Shown in pieces: positions 35,376-44,140 of a DNA stretch of 57,447 nucleotides. The notes beneath the pieces were generated by a model. It was not told where the DNA came from, did not search any database, and saw only the letters and a program-made list of their open reading frames with translations. A program made the position numbers and the translations under genes. Location of the stretch: assembly GCA_002362625.1 (NCBI GenBank), contig DEUP01000043.1, forward strand, positions 34,091 to 91,537, in the 5' to 3' direction. Position 1 is the stretch's first letter, and every line of letters starts with the position of its first letter. The stretch comes from Clostridiales bacterium UBA3259 (GTDB lineage: Bacteria > Bacillota_A > Clostridia > Oscillospirales > Oscillospiraceae).

Positions 35376-36158
35376 ATGAAGAATATCAGATTCCGGCCTC
35401 TGCCGCTGGCCCTCTCTGGGCTGCTGCTGGCGAGCGCTTATATTTTACGATTCCACATGTACGGCTACAGCTTCTCCGCCCTGGTGTGCTGCTTACTGGC
35501 GGCTCTGATCCTCTTTTATGAGATCACGCGGGTGCTCCGTACCCGGTTTCCCAGGGGGATGAAGTGGCTCCGACGGGTCGTCACCTTCTGCCTGGTCCTG
35601 GGGCTTCTGGTGGTGGGGATCACCGAGGGCATCATCATTGCCGCAAGCTTTGGAAATCCCCAGGAAGAGGTGGACTATGTGGTCATTCTGGGCGCTAAGG
35701 TTCGGGTCACCGGCCCCTCCGCCTCTCTGTGGGATCGGATCTACGCCGCCGCGGACTATCTGGAGGCCCATCCCAATGTGATTGCCATTGCCTCCGGCGG
35801 ACAGGGAGCGGATGAGCCTATGACGGAAGCCGATTCCATCCGGGACGAGCTTGCCATGCTGGGCATCGACCCGGATCGGGTCTGGGTAGAGAGCAAAGCC
35901 ACCTCCACCTGGGAAAACCTCCACTATGCCCTGGATCTCATTGAAGAGAAGACCGGCCAGCGCCCGGAAAAGCTGGGTGTGCTGTCCAGCGAGTATCATC
36001 TGTTCCGGGCCAGCCTCTTTGCCAGGGAGTGCGGTGTAGAATTCGTAGGCATTCCGGCGAGAACCAGCCGGATCTCTCAGATGGTCAACCACTTCATGCG
36101 GGAGGTCGCCGGGGTCTGGCACTACCTGCTGCTGGGCAGCCAGTATCAGGCGGCGTAG
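35376..36158 (+). CDS. YdcF/SanA-like DUF218 membrane protein
   Basis: A 260-residue protein with three N-terminal hydrophobic segments (about 7-24, 30-48, 62-85) followed by a DUF218 domain: VDYVVILGAKV, IASGGQGADEPMTEADSI, the KATSTWENLHYA region and LSSEYHLFRA. Family members are linked to cell-envelope metabolism and vancomycin sensitivity; the biochemical role is unsettled. The ATG at 35376 follows GGAGGTG; a GTG-like start upstream in frame at 35334 lies in the terminator. Possible TTGTTT/TAAAAT promoter elements overlap the preceding terminator. Confidence 0.86.
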   Translation: MKNIRFRPLPLALSGLLLASAYILRFHMYGYSFSALVCCLLAALILFYEITRVLRTRFPRGMKWLRRVVTFCLVLGLLVVGITEGIIIAASFGNPQEEVDYVVILGAKVRVTGPSASLWDRIYAAADYLEAHPNVIAIASGGQGADEPMTEADSIRDELAMLGIDPDRVWVESKATSTWENLHYALDLIEEKTGQRPEKLGVLSSEYHLFRASLFARECGVEFVGIPARTSRISQMVNHFMREVAGVWHYLLLGSQYQAA

Positions 36159-36295
36159 CGCGCCCGGAAGGCCCTTTCCCTTTTCAAGCCTTTACCGTCC
36201 CGTTCTGCCGCTTCCACCCACTCCGAAGGGTGTTGGCCACTTGACTAAACGCATCATTGGAAGCCGCCAGCCGCGTCTGCCTCACTTTACGCCGA

Positions 36296-36341
36296 TTTTA
36301 CATAACCTTGATAACGCATTTTACACAGAATTGATACTATG
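36296..36341 (+). promoter_or_regulatory. PHO-box-like direct repeats upstream of nptA
   Basis: Two tandem 23-bp repeats each holding TTTTACA then CTTGATA or ATTGATA (TTTTACA at 36296 and 36319, TTGATA at 36308 and 36331). Half-sites recur every 11-12 bp, the spacing used by PhoB/PhoP-type regulators, and TTTTACA resembles the Gram-positive PHO box. The downstream operon encodes such a regulator. No good -35 stands alone, as expected of an activator-dependent promoter. The rest of 36159-36295 shows nothing distinct. Confidence 0.6.
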
Positions 36342-36381
36342 GTTATGTTTCAAAACGGATTCTATGGAGGCAGATCGATTT

Positions 36382-38166
36382 ATGGATATCTTTCATGTGT
36401 TAAAGATGATCGGCGGGCTGTGCCTGTTCCTGTTCGGCATGAACATTATGGGACAGTCCCTGGAGCGCCGGGCAGGCAGCGGGCTTCGAACCGTTCTCGG
36501 CAAGCTGACCACCGGGAAAGCCATGGGACTTTTGACAGGACTCTGTGTCACCGCCGTGATCCAAAGCTCCTCAGCCGCCACCGTTATGGTGGTTGGCTTC
36601 GTCAACTCCGGTCTGATGACCCTGCGGCAGGCCATCCATGTGATTATGGGCGCCAATGTGGGAACCACCGTGACCGCATGGATTTTAAGCCTCGCGGGAA
36701 TCGACAGCGGCAATATTTTTGTCAATCTTTTCAAGCCCTCCTCCTTTGTCCCCATTCTCTCCCTGATTGGCATTATCTTCTATATGTTCTGCAAGGATGC
36801 CCGGAAAAAGGACACCGGCGCAATCCTTCTGGGCTTTGCCACATTGATGTTCGGCATGGAAACCATGTCGGACGCTGTCAAGGTGCTTCGGGACGTCCCG
36901 GCATTTCAAAACCTCTTCCTGCTCTTTGAACATCCCATCATGGGCGTGCTGGCCGGCGCCCTGCTGACCGCGATCATTCAGTCCAGCTCCGCCTCGGTGG
37001 GCATTCTCCAGGCTCTGGCCTCTACCGGTCAGGTTTCCTACACCATGGCCATCCCCATCATTATGGGGCAGAACATCGGAACCTGTGTCACCGCCATGCT
37101 TTCCTCCGTCGGCACCAACAGAAACGCCAGGCGGGCGGCCATGGTTCATCTGTCCTTCAATGTCATTGGAACCTGTGTATGGCTTTCCGTATTCTGCCTG
37201 GTAAAGGCGATTTTCTCTCCCGCCCTGCTCAGCGAGCCCGCGTCCCTGTTCGGCATCGCGGTGGTTCACACCATTTTCAACGTACTGTGCACCCTGCTGA
37301 TGCTGCCCATGACCGGCTTCCTGGAGCGGCTGGTGATCCGGCTCATTCCCGAGAACACGGAAAAGGAAGCGCGGGTGGAGCTGGATGAGCGGCTGCTCAC
37401 CACGCCCTCCGTCGCCCTGGAACGATGCCGCACCGTTGCGGCCGATATGGCGAAGGCTTCCGTAAGCGCGTTAAAGGAGGCGCTTTCCCTGGCCGACGGC
37501 TATAGCTCCGATAAGGCCAGGCGTATTCGGGATAAGGAGGCCCAGACTGACCACTACGAGGATATCTTAAGCACCTACCTGGTGCGTTTAAGCGCCCGGC
37601 AGATTCACGAATCCGACAGCGCCGAGGCGGCGGGACTGCTGAAGATCATCGGCGACTTCGAACGGATCGCGGATCACGGCGTAAATCTTTTGGATTCCTT
37701 TGAGGAACTGAAAACCAAGGGTCTTTCCCTGACGAAAGAGGCCCGCCGGGAATACGCCGTGCTGACAAAAGCCATTCAGGAAATCCTGGACACCGCCCTG
37801 GACGCCTTTTTAAACAGCGACGTTTCCACCGCCCAGAACGTTGAGCCCCTGGAGCAGGTGATTGACATTTTAAAGGAGCAGATGCGTACCTGCCACATTC
37901 TTCGGCTGCAAAGCGGAAAATGTGCCATTGACGTTGGATTTGTCTGGTCGGATATTCTCACCAATCTGGAGCGTGTCTCCGATCACTGCTCCAACATCGC
38001 GGGCTGTGTAATCGACATTGGGGAGCATACCATGAATATTCACGAATCTCTCCGGGCCATGCGTCTTGACAGTGAGAATTTCCGCGTCCGGTTTGAGGAA
38101 TACAGGCTCAAATACGCCTTAACCAGTGAAGTTGAGAATAAAGCGCAAAGGAATGAACCGCTATGA
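36382..38166 (+). CDS. nptA: Na+/phosphate cotransporter with fused PhoU domain
   Basis: A 594-residue protein. Residues to about 310 hold two Na_Pi_cotrans repeats, each with the hallmark QSSSA motif (VIQSSSAATVMVVGF and IIQSSSASVGILQAL). From about 350 to the end is a PhoU-like helical domain with EADHYED-type and GDFERIADHGVNL and NLERVSDHCSNI metal-binding motifs. Such fusions import phosphate and sense its state. The start at 36382 (MDIFHVLKMIGGL) follows GGAGG; an ATG at 36364 is possible but overlaps that site. Its stop overlaps phoB in ATGA, and PHO-box-like repeats lie upstream, so it seems part of a self-regulated phosphate operon. Confidence 0.9.
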   Translation: MDIFHVLKMIGGLCLFLFGMNIMGQSLERRAGSGLRTVLGKLTTGKAMGLLTGLCVTAVIQSSSAATVMVVGFVNSGLMTLRQAIHVIMGANVGTTVTAWILSLAGIDSGNIFVNLFKPSSFVPILSLIGIIFYMFCKDARKKDTGAILLGFATLMFGMETMSDAVKVLRDVPAFQNLFLLFEHPIMGVLAGALLTAIIQSSSASVGILQALASTGQVSYTMAIPIIMGQNIGTCVTAMLSSVGTNRNARRAAMVHLSFNVIGTCVWLSVFCLVKAIFSPALLSEPASLFGIAVVHTIFNVLCTLLMLPMTGFLERLVIRLIPENTEKEARVELDERLLTTPSVALERCRTVAADMAKASVSALKEALSLADGYSSDKARRIRDKEAQTDHYEDILSTYLVRLSARQIHESDSAEAAGLLKIIGDFERIADHGVNLLDSFEELKTKGLSLTKEARREYAVLTKAIQEILDTALDAFLNSDVSTAQNVEPLEQVIDILKEQMRTCHILRLQSGKCAIDVGFVWSDILTNLERVSDHCSNIAGCVIDIGEHTMNIHESLRAMRLDSENFRVRFEEYRLKYALTSEVENKAQRNEPL

Positions 38167-38837
38167 TTTTTTGTGTAGAGGATGATCCCGGAATCCGTGA
38201 TCTGATGATCTATGCCCTGAATTCCGCCGGGTTTGAAGCCCGGGGCATGGAGGACGGATCTGCCCTGTTTTCCGCCCTGGCTCAGGACCGTCCGGAGCTG
38301 ATCCTGCTGGACATTATGCTCCCCGGGGAGGACGGCATCTCCATTCTGAAAAAGCTTCGGCGCAATCCCGCCGTCTCTGACATTCCCATTATTATGGCTA
38401 CAGCCAGGGGCACGGAATACGACAAGGTCATCGGCCTTGATCTGGGCGCGGACGATTACCTCGCCAAGCCCTTCGGCATGCTGGAAATGGTATCCCGTGT
38501 GAAAGCGGTGCTTCGCAGAGCCTCCGCCGGAAATGCCCGGCAGATTCTCCGTGTGGGAAATCTGGAAATGAACCAGAGCAGCCACCTGGTTCTGGTGAAC
38601 GGCCAGCGAAGGGAGATTACCCTGAAGGAATACGAGCTTCTCCGCCTGTTCCTGGAAAACCCGGAGCAGGTGTTCACCCGGGACCAGATCTTTGACCGGA
38701 TCTGGGGAATGGACTACGCGGGAGAAAGCCGGACGGTGGATGTGCATATCGGAACCCTGCGGGCCAAGCTTGGTCCCTGCGGCGGATATATTGAAACGGT
38801 GCGGGGCGTGGGCTACCGCATGAAGGGGAATGTATGA
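38163..38837 (+). CDS. phoB: Response regulator, PhoB/OmpR family
   Basis: A 224-residue two-domain regulator. The receiver has acidic residues Glu6, Asp7, Asp8, the phosphoacceptor Asp50 in LILLDIMLPGEDG and Lys102 in LAKPFG. The C-terminal winged-helix domain (about 125-222) has LTLKEYELL-like and FTRDQIFDRIWG and RTVDVHIGTLRAKLG. Operon position between a phosphate transporter and a PhoR-like kinase, with ATGA overlaps on both sides, supports the Pho assignment. Confidence 0.9.
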   Translation: MIFCVEDDPGIRDLMIYALNSAGFEARGMEDGSALFSALAQDRPELILLDIMLPGEDGISILKKLRRNPAVSDIPIIMATARGTEYDKVIGLDLGADDYLAKPFGMLEMVSRVKAVLRRASAGNARQILRVGNLEMNQSSHLVLVNGQRREITLKEYELLRLFLENPEQVFTRDQIFDRIWGMDYAGESRTVDVHIGTLRAKLGPCGGYIETVRGVGYRMKGNV

Positions 38838-40519
38838 CCAAACGAATCTTCCGCAATATTCTGGCTGTGGCCCTTTGCGTCTTTCTTGCCTGCGCGCTGC
38901 TGTTCCTGTCCGTGCTGTATGACTATTTTTCCGCCTCTCTGCTGCGTCAGCTCAGAGTGCAGCTGGATCTCGCTGGTCAGGGGGTTCTCCATGAGGGAAT
39001 CGCCTATTTTGACGGCATCCACCCGGAGGAATACCGTATGACATGGATCGGGACAGACGGAAAGGTGCTTTACGACAGCGCCTCCGACATCCAGGAAATG
39101 GAAAATCACTTTGCCCGGGAGGAGGTCAAGGAGGCGCTGGCGGAGGGATACGGGGAGAGCATCCGGGATTCCGCCACCCTGACCCAGCGGTATCTTTACT
39201 GCGCCAAGCGGCTGCCCGATGGAACGGTGCTTCGGCTTTCGGCGGCCCAGAATTCCCTGCTGGTGCTGATGGTGGGTATGCTTCAGCCCATCTGCGTCAT
39301 ATTCGTCATTGCGGTGGTCTTGTCCATTGTGCTGGCCTCCCGTCTGTCCAAAAAAATTGTGAAGCCCCTCAACGATTTAAACCTGGATCAGCCGCTGACC
39401 AGCGGCTGCTACGATGAGCTGCTGCCTCTGCTCCGCCGGATCGACTTACAGCAGCGGCAGATCCGGAATCAGAGCAATCAGCTGAAGCAAAAGCAGAACG
39501 AATTTGAGACGCTGACCAAGGGCATGGCAGAGGGAATCGCGCTGCTGGACAGCAACGGCTTTCTTTTCAGCATGAATCCCGCCGCGGAGGCGCTGCTGCT
39601 TCCGCCCGGTTCCGACCCCATTGGGAGAAACATTCTCTCCCTGAACCGAAGCCCGGAGCTGGAAACGCTTCTGGAGCAGGCCTCCGGCGGCAGTCACGGC
39701 GAAAAGAAAATGGTGCTGAAGAACCGAACCTACCGCGTCAGCGCCAATCCTGTTATAGAGGGCAGTCAGATCCACGGGGTTGTACTCCTCCTCCTTGACA
39801 TAACCGAAAAGGAAAACGGGGAGAACATGCGCCGGGAGTTCACCGCCAATGTCTCCCACGAGCTGAAAACCCCTCTGCAAACCATTTCCGGCTGTGCTGA
39901 GCTGATGGCCAACGGCATGGTAAAGGCTGAGGATGTGCCTGTCTTTTCCCAGCGAATCCATACCGAGGCCCAGCGGATGATCCGGCTGGTGAATGACATT
40001 ATCGGCCTTTCCCATTTGGACGAGGGCGCCGAGGATATGGCCTGGGAAAGGGTTGACCTGCTTGCGGTATGCCAAAGGACGGTTTCCTCCCTGACCCCGG
40101 AAGCGGAAAAGGCCGGGGTCACAATCCGGCTGACAGGAGAGCCAGCCGTCCTTTACGGCATTCCCCAGCTTCTGAGCAGCATTGTCTATAACCTCTGCGA
40201 CAACGCCATCAAATACAACCGGAAAACCGGCGCTATCAGCCTTTCCGTTGGGCAGGAAGAGAACGCCGTAATTCTGTCCGTTTCCGACACGGGAATCGGA
40301 ATCCCGCCGGAGGATAGGGATCGCGTCTTCGAGCGGTTTTATCGGGTGGACAAAAGCCGTTCCAAGGAGATCGGCGGCACCGGGCTGGGGCTTTCCATCG
40401 TAAAGCACGCCGTAAGGCTCCATGGCGGCGACATCACGGTGGACAGCGTCCTTGGAAAGGGCACCACCGTAACGGTAACGTTCAAACGTCAGCCCAGGGC
40501 AGAGGCCCGGCAGCTTTGA
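38834..40519 (+). CDS. phoR: Sensor histidine kinase, PhoR-like
   Basis: A 561-residue membrane kinase. Two spans (about 7-29 and 153-178) enclose an extracellular sensor domain. A PAS-like domain (about 220-320) precedes the HisKA domain with phosphoacceptor His342 in NVSHELKTPLQTISG, and the ATPase domain has NLCDNAIKYN, DTGIGIPPED and GGTGLGLSIVKHAV. This order is that of PhoR. It is translationally coupled to phoB by ATGA. A strong terminator follows. Confidence 0.9.
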   Translation: MTKRIFRNILAVALCVFLACALLFLSVLYDYFSASLLRQLRVQLDLAGQGVLHEGIAYFDGIHPEEYRMTWIGTDGKVLYDSASDIQEMENHFAREEVKEALAEGYGESIRDSATLTQRYLYCAKRLPDGTVLRLSAAQNSLLVLMVGMLQPICVIFVIAVVLSIVLASRLSKKIVKPLNDLNLDQPLTSGCYDELLPLLRRIDLQQRQIRNQSNQLKQKQNEFETLTKGMAEGIALLDSNGFLFSMNPAAEALLLPPGSDPIGRNILSLNRSPELETLLEQASGGSHGEKKMVLKNRTYRVSANPVIEGSQIHGVVLLLLDITEKENGENMRREFTANVSHELKTPLQTISGCAELMANGMVKAEDVPVFSQRIHTEAQRMIRLVNDIIGLSHLDEGAEDMAWERVDLLAVCQRTVSSLTPEAEKAGVTIRLTGEPAVLYGIPQLLSSIVYNLCDNAIKYNRKTGAISLSVGQEENAVILSVSDTGIGIPPEDRDRVFERFYRVDKSRSKEIGGTGLGLSIVKHAVRLHGGDITVDSVLGKGTTVTVTFKRQPRAEARQL

Positions 40520-40540
40520 GCCGGGTAATCCCAAACACGC

Positions 40541-40590
40541 AAAATTCCCATGCCGTCCGTACTGTGGCACGGACGGCATGGGAATTTTTT
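40541..40590. terminator. Strong bidirectional terminator after phoR
   Basis: A perfect 20-bp stem AAAATTCCCATGCCGTCCGT with its complement and an 8-base loop; T runs are present in both directions. It closes phoR on the plus strand; the convergent reductase gene ends at 40728. Confidence 0.9.
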
Positions 40591-40669
40591 AGGAAGCTCT
40601 GATTCATTCGACAAGAGCTGACAGTGAGAGATTTTGACACAGCCGACGGCGAATGATTCAGAGCTTCCT
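40591..40669. repeat. Short MITE-like inverted-repeat element
   Basis: A 79-bp element with 20-bp ends AGGAAGCTCTGATTCATTCG and its complement (19 of 20 match). The interior GACAGTGAGAGATTTT is shared with the longer copy at 49365-49527, so this looks like an internally deleted form. It sits between convergent genes, directly after the phoR terminator. Confidence 0.75.
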
Positions 40670-40727
40670 TTATTTTATGGAAGGCTTTTTCCTGTTTCCC
40701 TGGGTAATGGCTTCCCTTACATGATTT

Positions 40728-41909
40728 TTATGCCTTACACGCCTTTGCGGCGGCTTCCCTCTGGCGGCAGATTTCCGCCCAGCTGGGCAGGGCGCTGATC
40801 CGCTGGGAAAGATCCTTCATCACCCCGGGAATGTCAATATTCTGAGGGCAGATTCTTGCGCATTTTCCGCAGCCAATACAGGCAGAGGGCTTCTTGTCCT
40901 CCGGCATAAATTCAATGCGCATCACCGCGTTGATGGCGGGAGACACCCGCAGCTCGTTATAGGTACGAATCAGCCCGGGGATGTCCAGCCCCTTGGGGCA
41001 GCCGTCGCAGCAATAGCGGCAGGCAGTGCAGGGGACGGAGTCCTTCATTCCCTCGGCGATTTCCAGCAGGAGCGCGGTTTCTTCCTCCCTCAGAGGTTTT
41101 TCCTCCGAGAAGGTCTTCACGTTGTCCTCCATCTGTGCCATGCTGGACATGCCGCTGAGAACCATGGTCACCCCCGGAACCCCTTGCAGGAACCGGAAGC
41201 CCCAGGCAGCGGCGGATTCCTCCGGACGGAGGGCCTTCAGCTTTTCCGCCTCGCCTTCGCTCAGACTTGCCAGCTTGCCGCCCCGGACAGGCTCCATGAC
41301 CCACACGGGAATGTGGTGCCTGTTCAGAAGCTCGACCTTTTCCTTGGCATCCTGCAGCGTCCAGTCCAGGTAGTTCAGCTGAATCTGGCAGAACTCCATA
41401 TCCTCGCCGCACCGGTTCAGGAACTCACTTAAGCCCTGGGTCTGGGCATGGCTGCTAAAGCCCAGGTGCCGAATCCTTCCCAGCCGCTTCTGCTCCTTGA
41501 AATAGTCGATGATACCCCACCTGGGATCCAGGTAAGTCTCCATGGATTTTTCGTATACATTGTGCAGCAGGTAGAAATCGAAATACGCCACGCCGCATTT
41601 GCGGAGCTGCTCCTCAAAAATCTCGGCTGGATTGTAGCCGCCGCTCAGGATCTGATGCCCAGGGTACTTGGTGGCGAGGTAGTAGCTGTCTCTGGGATAG
41701 TCCTTCAGCACTCTGCCAATGACGCGCTCCGACTCTCCGTTGTGATAGGGGTAGGCGGTGTCAAAATAATTCACACCGTGGTCCATGGCATAGCGGGTCA
41801 TCTGACGAACCTGGGCTTCGTCAATGCTGCCATCGGGATTTAAGGGCAGGCGCATGGTGCCAAAGCCCAGCAGGGACAGCTTCTTGTCTTGAAATTCACG
41901 GTAAATCAT
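40728..41909 (-). CDS. Aldo/keto reductase with C-terminal 4Fe-4S ferredoxin domain
   Basis: A 393-residue protein. The N-terminal barrel has the tetrad residues Asp50, Tyr55, Lys81 and His116 (FDTAYPYHNGESE, TKYPG, LLHN). The C-terminal part holds two cluster motifs of the form C-x2-C-x2-C-x3-C-P: CTACRYCCDGCPKG and CIGCGKCARICPQN. Such fused reductases are common in gut Clostridia; the physiological substrate and electron donor are not known. The ATG at 41909 follows AAGGAG on the minus strand; six upstream codons in frame lie before that site. It runs convergent to phoR. Confidence 0.9.
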   Translation of the reverse strand: MIYREFQDKKLSLLGFGTMRLPLNPDGSIDEAQVRQMTRYAMDHGVNYFDTAYPYHNGESERVIGRVLKDYPRDSYYLATKYPGHQILSGGYNPAEIFEEQLRKCGVAYFDFYLLHNVYEKSMETYLDPRWGIIDYFKEQKRLGRIRHLGFSSHAQTQGLSEFLNRCGEDMEFCQIQLNYLDWTLQDAKEKVELLNRHHIPVWVMEPVRGGKLASLSEGEAEKLKALRPEESAAAWGFRFLQGVPGVTMVLSGMSSMAQMEDNVKTFSEEKPLREEETALLLEIAEGMKDSVPCTACRYCCDGCPKGLDIPGLIRTYNELRVSPAINAVMRIEFMPEDKKPSACIGCGKCARICPQNIDIPGVMKDLSQRISALPSWAEICRQREAAAKACKA

Positions 41910-42044
41910 ACGCTTCTCCTTTACCAAAAATACTTATTTGCATAGTATAGCATCCTATAGCCGGAACCAGTCAATAGGCATTGTCGCCAAGATTTGCAAG
42001 GTAAAACTGTGCAAATCAGCAAAGCCTGGAATTGGCAGCGAGAG

Positions 42045-42136
42045 TGATATAGCCCCCTTCGTGCAGTCTCGAAAATTTTTGTTCTTTCGAGTGTCTGCTC
42101 TAAGGAGGCTATATCATAATACTGCATGAAGGGGGC
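42045..42136. repeat. Nested inverted repeats with alternative pairings
   Basis: Three pairs overlap: TGATATAGCC (42045) with GGCTATATCA (42107), GCCCCCTTCGTGCAG (42052) with CTGCATGAAGGGGGC (42122), and CTCGAAA (42068) with TTTCGAG (42085). The first two cannot form fully together, so the RNA could switch. The flank AATTGGCAGCGAGAG matches the interior of the 49365-49527 element. It lies between two minus-strand genes. No protein in 41910-42174 looks real. Confidence 0.6.
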
Positions 42137-42174
42137 GCTTTTGAGGAAAAAACAGGAACCGGATTGCGAATTGA

Positions 42175-43044
42175 TCAGCCCTTGACAGACCCGGCGGTGA
42201 CACCCTTGATGATGTATTTGCTCAGGAAGATGTATACCACCACTACCGGCAAAATCGCCAGGAGGATGAACATATAGACCTTGCCCATATCAAACTTGGA
42301 GTAGTCGGCGCTGCGCAGCTGGGCGATCATCAGCGGCACGGTTTTCATTTCCGCCTTATCCAGCAGAAGGGCGGGGATGAAGTAATTGTTCCAGGAGAGA
42401 ACAAAGTTGAAGATCATCTGGACCGCCAGAGCTGGCTTGAGCATGGGCAGGATGATGGTATTGAAGGTATGAAATTCGCCGGAGCCGTCTACCCGGGCGG
42501 CATCCACAATCTCCATAGGCAGGACGCTCTCCATGTACTGCTTCATGTAGAAGAATACCACCGGCGCCGCAATGCCAGGGAAAATCAGGGGGATATAGCT
42601 GTTGGTCCAGCCCAGCTTTACGCACATCTGGTAAAAGCCCACTGCGGACACCTGGGTGGGAATGACCATCACCGCCATGATAAAGGTGAAGGCCGCCTTT
42701 TTCAGCTTAAAATCGTAGGTGTGGATGCCGTAGGCTGTCAAAGCGGAAAAATAGGTGGACAGCACTGCGGTACTGGCGGCTACGATAAAGCTGTTCAGCA
42801 TACCACGTGGGATGTTGATGGAGGCATCCGTCCAGGCGTTGACCAGGTTCCTGAAAAAGTAGTTGCTGGGCAGAAGCCGGAAGCCGCCCTGGAGATCCGC
42901 GTTGGAACGGGTGGCGTTGACAAACAGCATGTAAAAGGAAAACAGGCACAGCGCGGAAAGGAAGACCAGAATCGCGTAGACCACAATGCGGCAGACGGTA
43001 AGCTGAATTTTACCCTTGCGGCTGTCATAGGAATTGGCATTCAT
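42175..43044 (-). CDS. Carbohydrate ABC transporter permease (MalG type)
   Basis: A 289-residue permease with six hydrophobic segments. The conserved ATPase-contact loop reads EAARVDGSGE-like (VDAARVDGSGEFHTFNTIILPMLKPAL), the EAA motif of MalG/UgpE-type permeases. AAGGAGGG precedes the ATG. It lies 12 bases after the partner permease gene in a lacI-binding protein-permease-permease order; the ATPase is encoded elsewhere, as is usual with shared MsmK-type ATPases. Confidence 0.92.
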   Translation of the reverse strand: MNANSYDSRKGKIQLTVCRIVVYAILVFLSALCLFSFYMLFVNATRSNADLQGGFRLLPSNYFFRNLVNAWTDASINIPRGMLNSFIVAASTAVLSTYFSALTAYGIHTYDFKLKKAAFTFIMAVMVIPTQVSAVGFYQMCVKLGWTNSYIPLIFPGIAAPVVFFYMKQYMESVLPMEIVDAARVDGSGEFHTFNTIILPMLKPALAVQMIFNFVLSWNNYFIPALLLDKAEMKTVPLMIAQLRSADYSKFDMGKVYMFILLAILPVVVVYIFLSKYIIKGVTAGSVKG

Positions 43045-43056
43045 GAATTTCCCTCC

Positions 43057-43998
43057 TTAATCCTTCTTTGTCAGGCTGCGGTAGACCAATATGCTCAGCA
43101 GGCCCGTAATGATGAAGATGATCACGGAAATGGCGCCGGCCATGCCGTAGTTTTTGCTGGTCTTCAGGTAGTTGTTCAGGAACATGATCAGGGTCATGGA
43201 GCTGCGGTTGGGTGTACCTGCGCCGTTGGTCAGCACCTGAGGCACATCGAACATTTGCAGTCCGCCGATCAGGGCAGTAATGATGGTGTAAACCAGAATG
43301 GGGGTCAGCAGGGGCAGCGTAACCTTAAAGAACACCTGCACGGAGCCGGCTCCGTCAATTTCCGCCGCCTCGAACAGATTCTGGTCGATTCCCATGATGC
43401 CCGCCATCAGCAAAATGGTGGTATTGCCAAACCAGAGGAGGAAGTTCATCAGGCAGATCAGGCCGCGGACGGTGATCTTGATGGAGAAGAAATCAATGGC
43501 GGAGTCCACAACGCCCCACTGAAGCAGCAGCTGGTTTACCGGACCTACGTTGGAAAATAAGGTAAAGAACAGCATGGAGAAGGCGGAGGCCATGATCAGG
43601 TTTGGCATGTAAATAACCGTTTTAAAGAACTGCTGACCCCGGATATTCAGCCGGTAGCTGGTGAAGAAGATAGCAAGCAGCAATGCAATGATAATCTGGG
43701 GGATCGCACCGCCCAGCCAGAGCGCCACAGTATTCCCCGCGTATTTCAGGATATCGATGGAGCCGTTGGCGTCCGGGGTGAAGAGCTTGATGTAGTTTGC
43801 CAGGCCCACAAAATTGGGGCCGACCTGCTTTAAGCCGGAACGGTAATTCTCAAAAAAGCTGTTGTAAATGGTCAGGAACAGAGGATACAGATTAAAAATG
43901 GCGTAGGTGATGAAAAATGGCGCGATAAACAGGTAGCCCCATTTGGCATAGCTGATGCGTTTCCTCTTGGTTGCGCGGTTGTCCGGTAAATGTTTCAT
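43057..43998 (-). CDS. Carbohydrate ABC transporter permease (MalF type)
   Basis: A 313-residue permease with about six spans and the EAA loop FEAAEIDGAGSVQVFFKVTLPLLTPIL. The basic N-terminus and the span YLFIAPFFITYAIFNLYPLF are typical of UgpA/MalF permeases. GGAGGATG precedes the ATG. It pairs with the MalG-type protein encoded just downstream. Confidence 0.92.
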   Translation of the reverse strand: MKHLPDNRATKRKRISYAKWGYLFIAPFFITYAIFNLYPLFLTIYNSFFENYRSGLKQVGPNFVGLANYIKLFTPDANGSIDILKYAGNTVALWLGGAIPQIIIALLLAIFFTSYRLNIRGQQFFKTVIYMPNLIMASAFSMLFFTLFSNVGPVNQLLLQWGVVDSAIDFFSIKITVRGLICLMNFLLWFGNTTILLMAGIMGIDQNLFEAAEIDGAGSVQVFFKVTLPLLTPILVYTIITALIGGLQMFDVPQVLTNGAGTPNRSSMTLIMFLNNYLKTSKNYGMAGAISVIIFIITGLLSILVYRSLTKKD

Positions 43999-44084
43999 AA
44001 AACATCCTCCTTGTTTTCTTTACCCTCGATTCAAAATAGGTTTTATCACATATTCTGAAGCCAGCACAAAGATAATATGGCGTA

Positions 44085-44110
44085 TGGGGCAAGGCTCTCG
44101 CCTTGCCCCA
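44085..44110 (-). other. Intercistronic stem-loop after the sugar-binding-protein gene
   Basis: A perfect 11-bp stem TGGGGCAAGGC/GCCTTGCCCCA with a 4-base loop, between the binding-protein gene and the first permease gene and without a T run on the minus strand. It probably stabilises the upstream part of the mRNA. Confidence 0.55.
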
Positions 44111-44140
44111 CAGGTTTTTCTTTTCAGTTTCCCTCAATGA

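Noticed and set aside
41921..42127. A 68-codon minus-strand frame across the nested inverted repeats
   Set aside because: Its sequence is dictated by the repeat arms, and the reductase gene begins within its end; it looks like chance.
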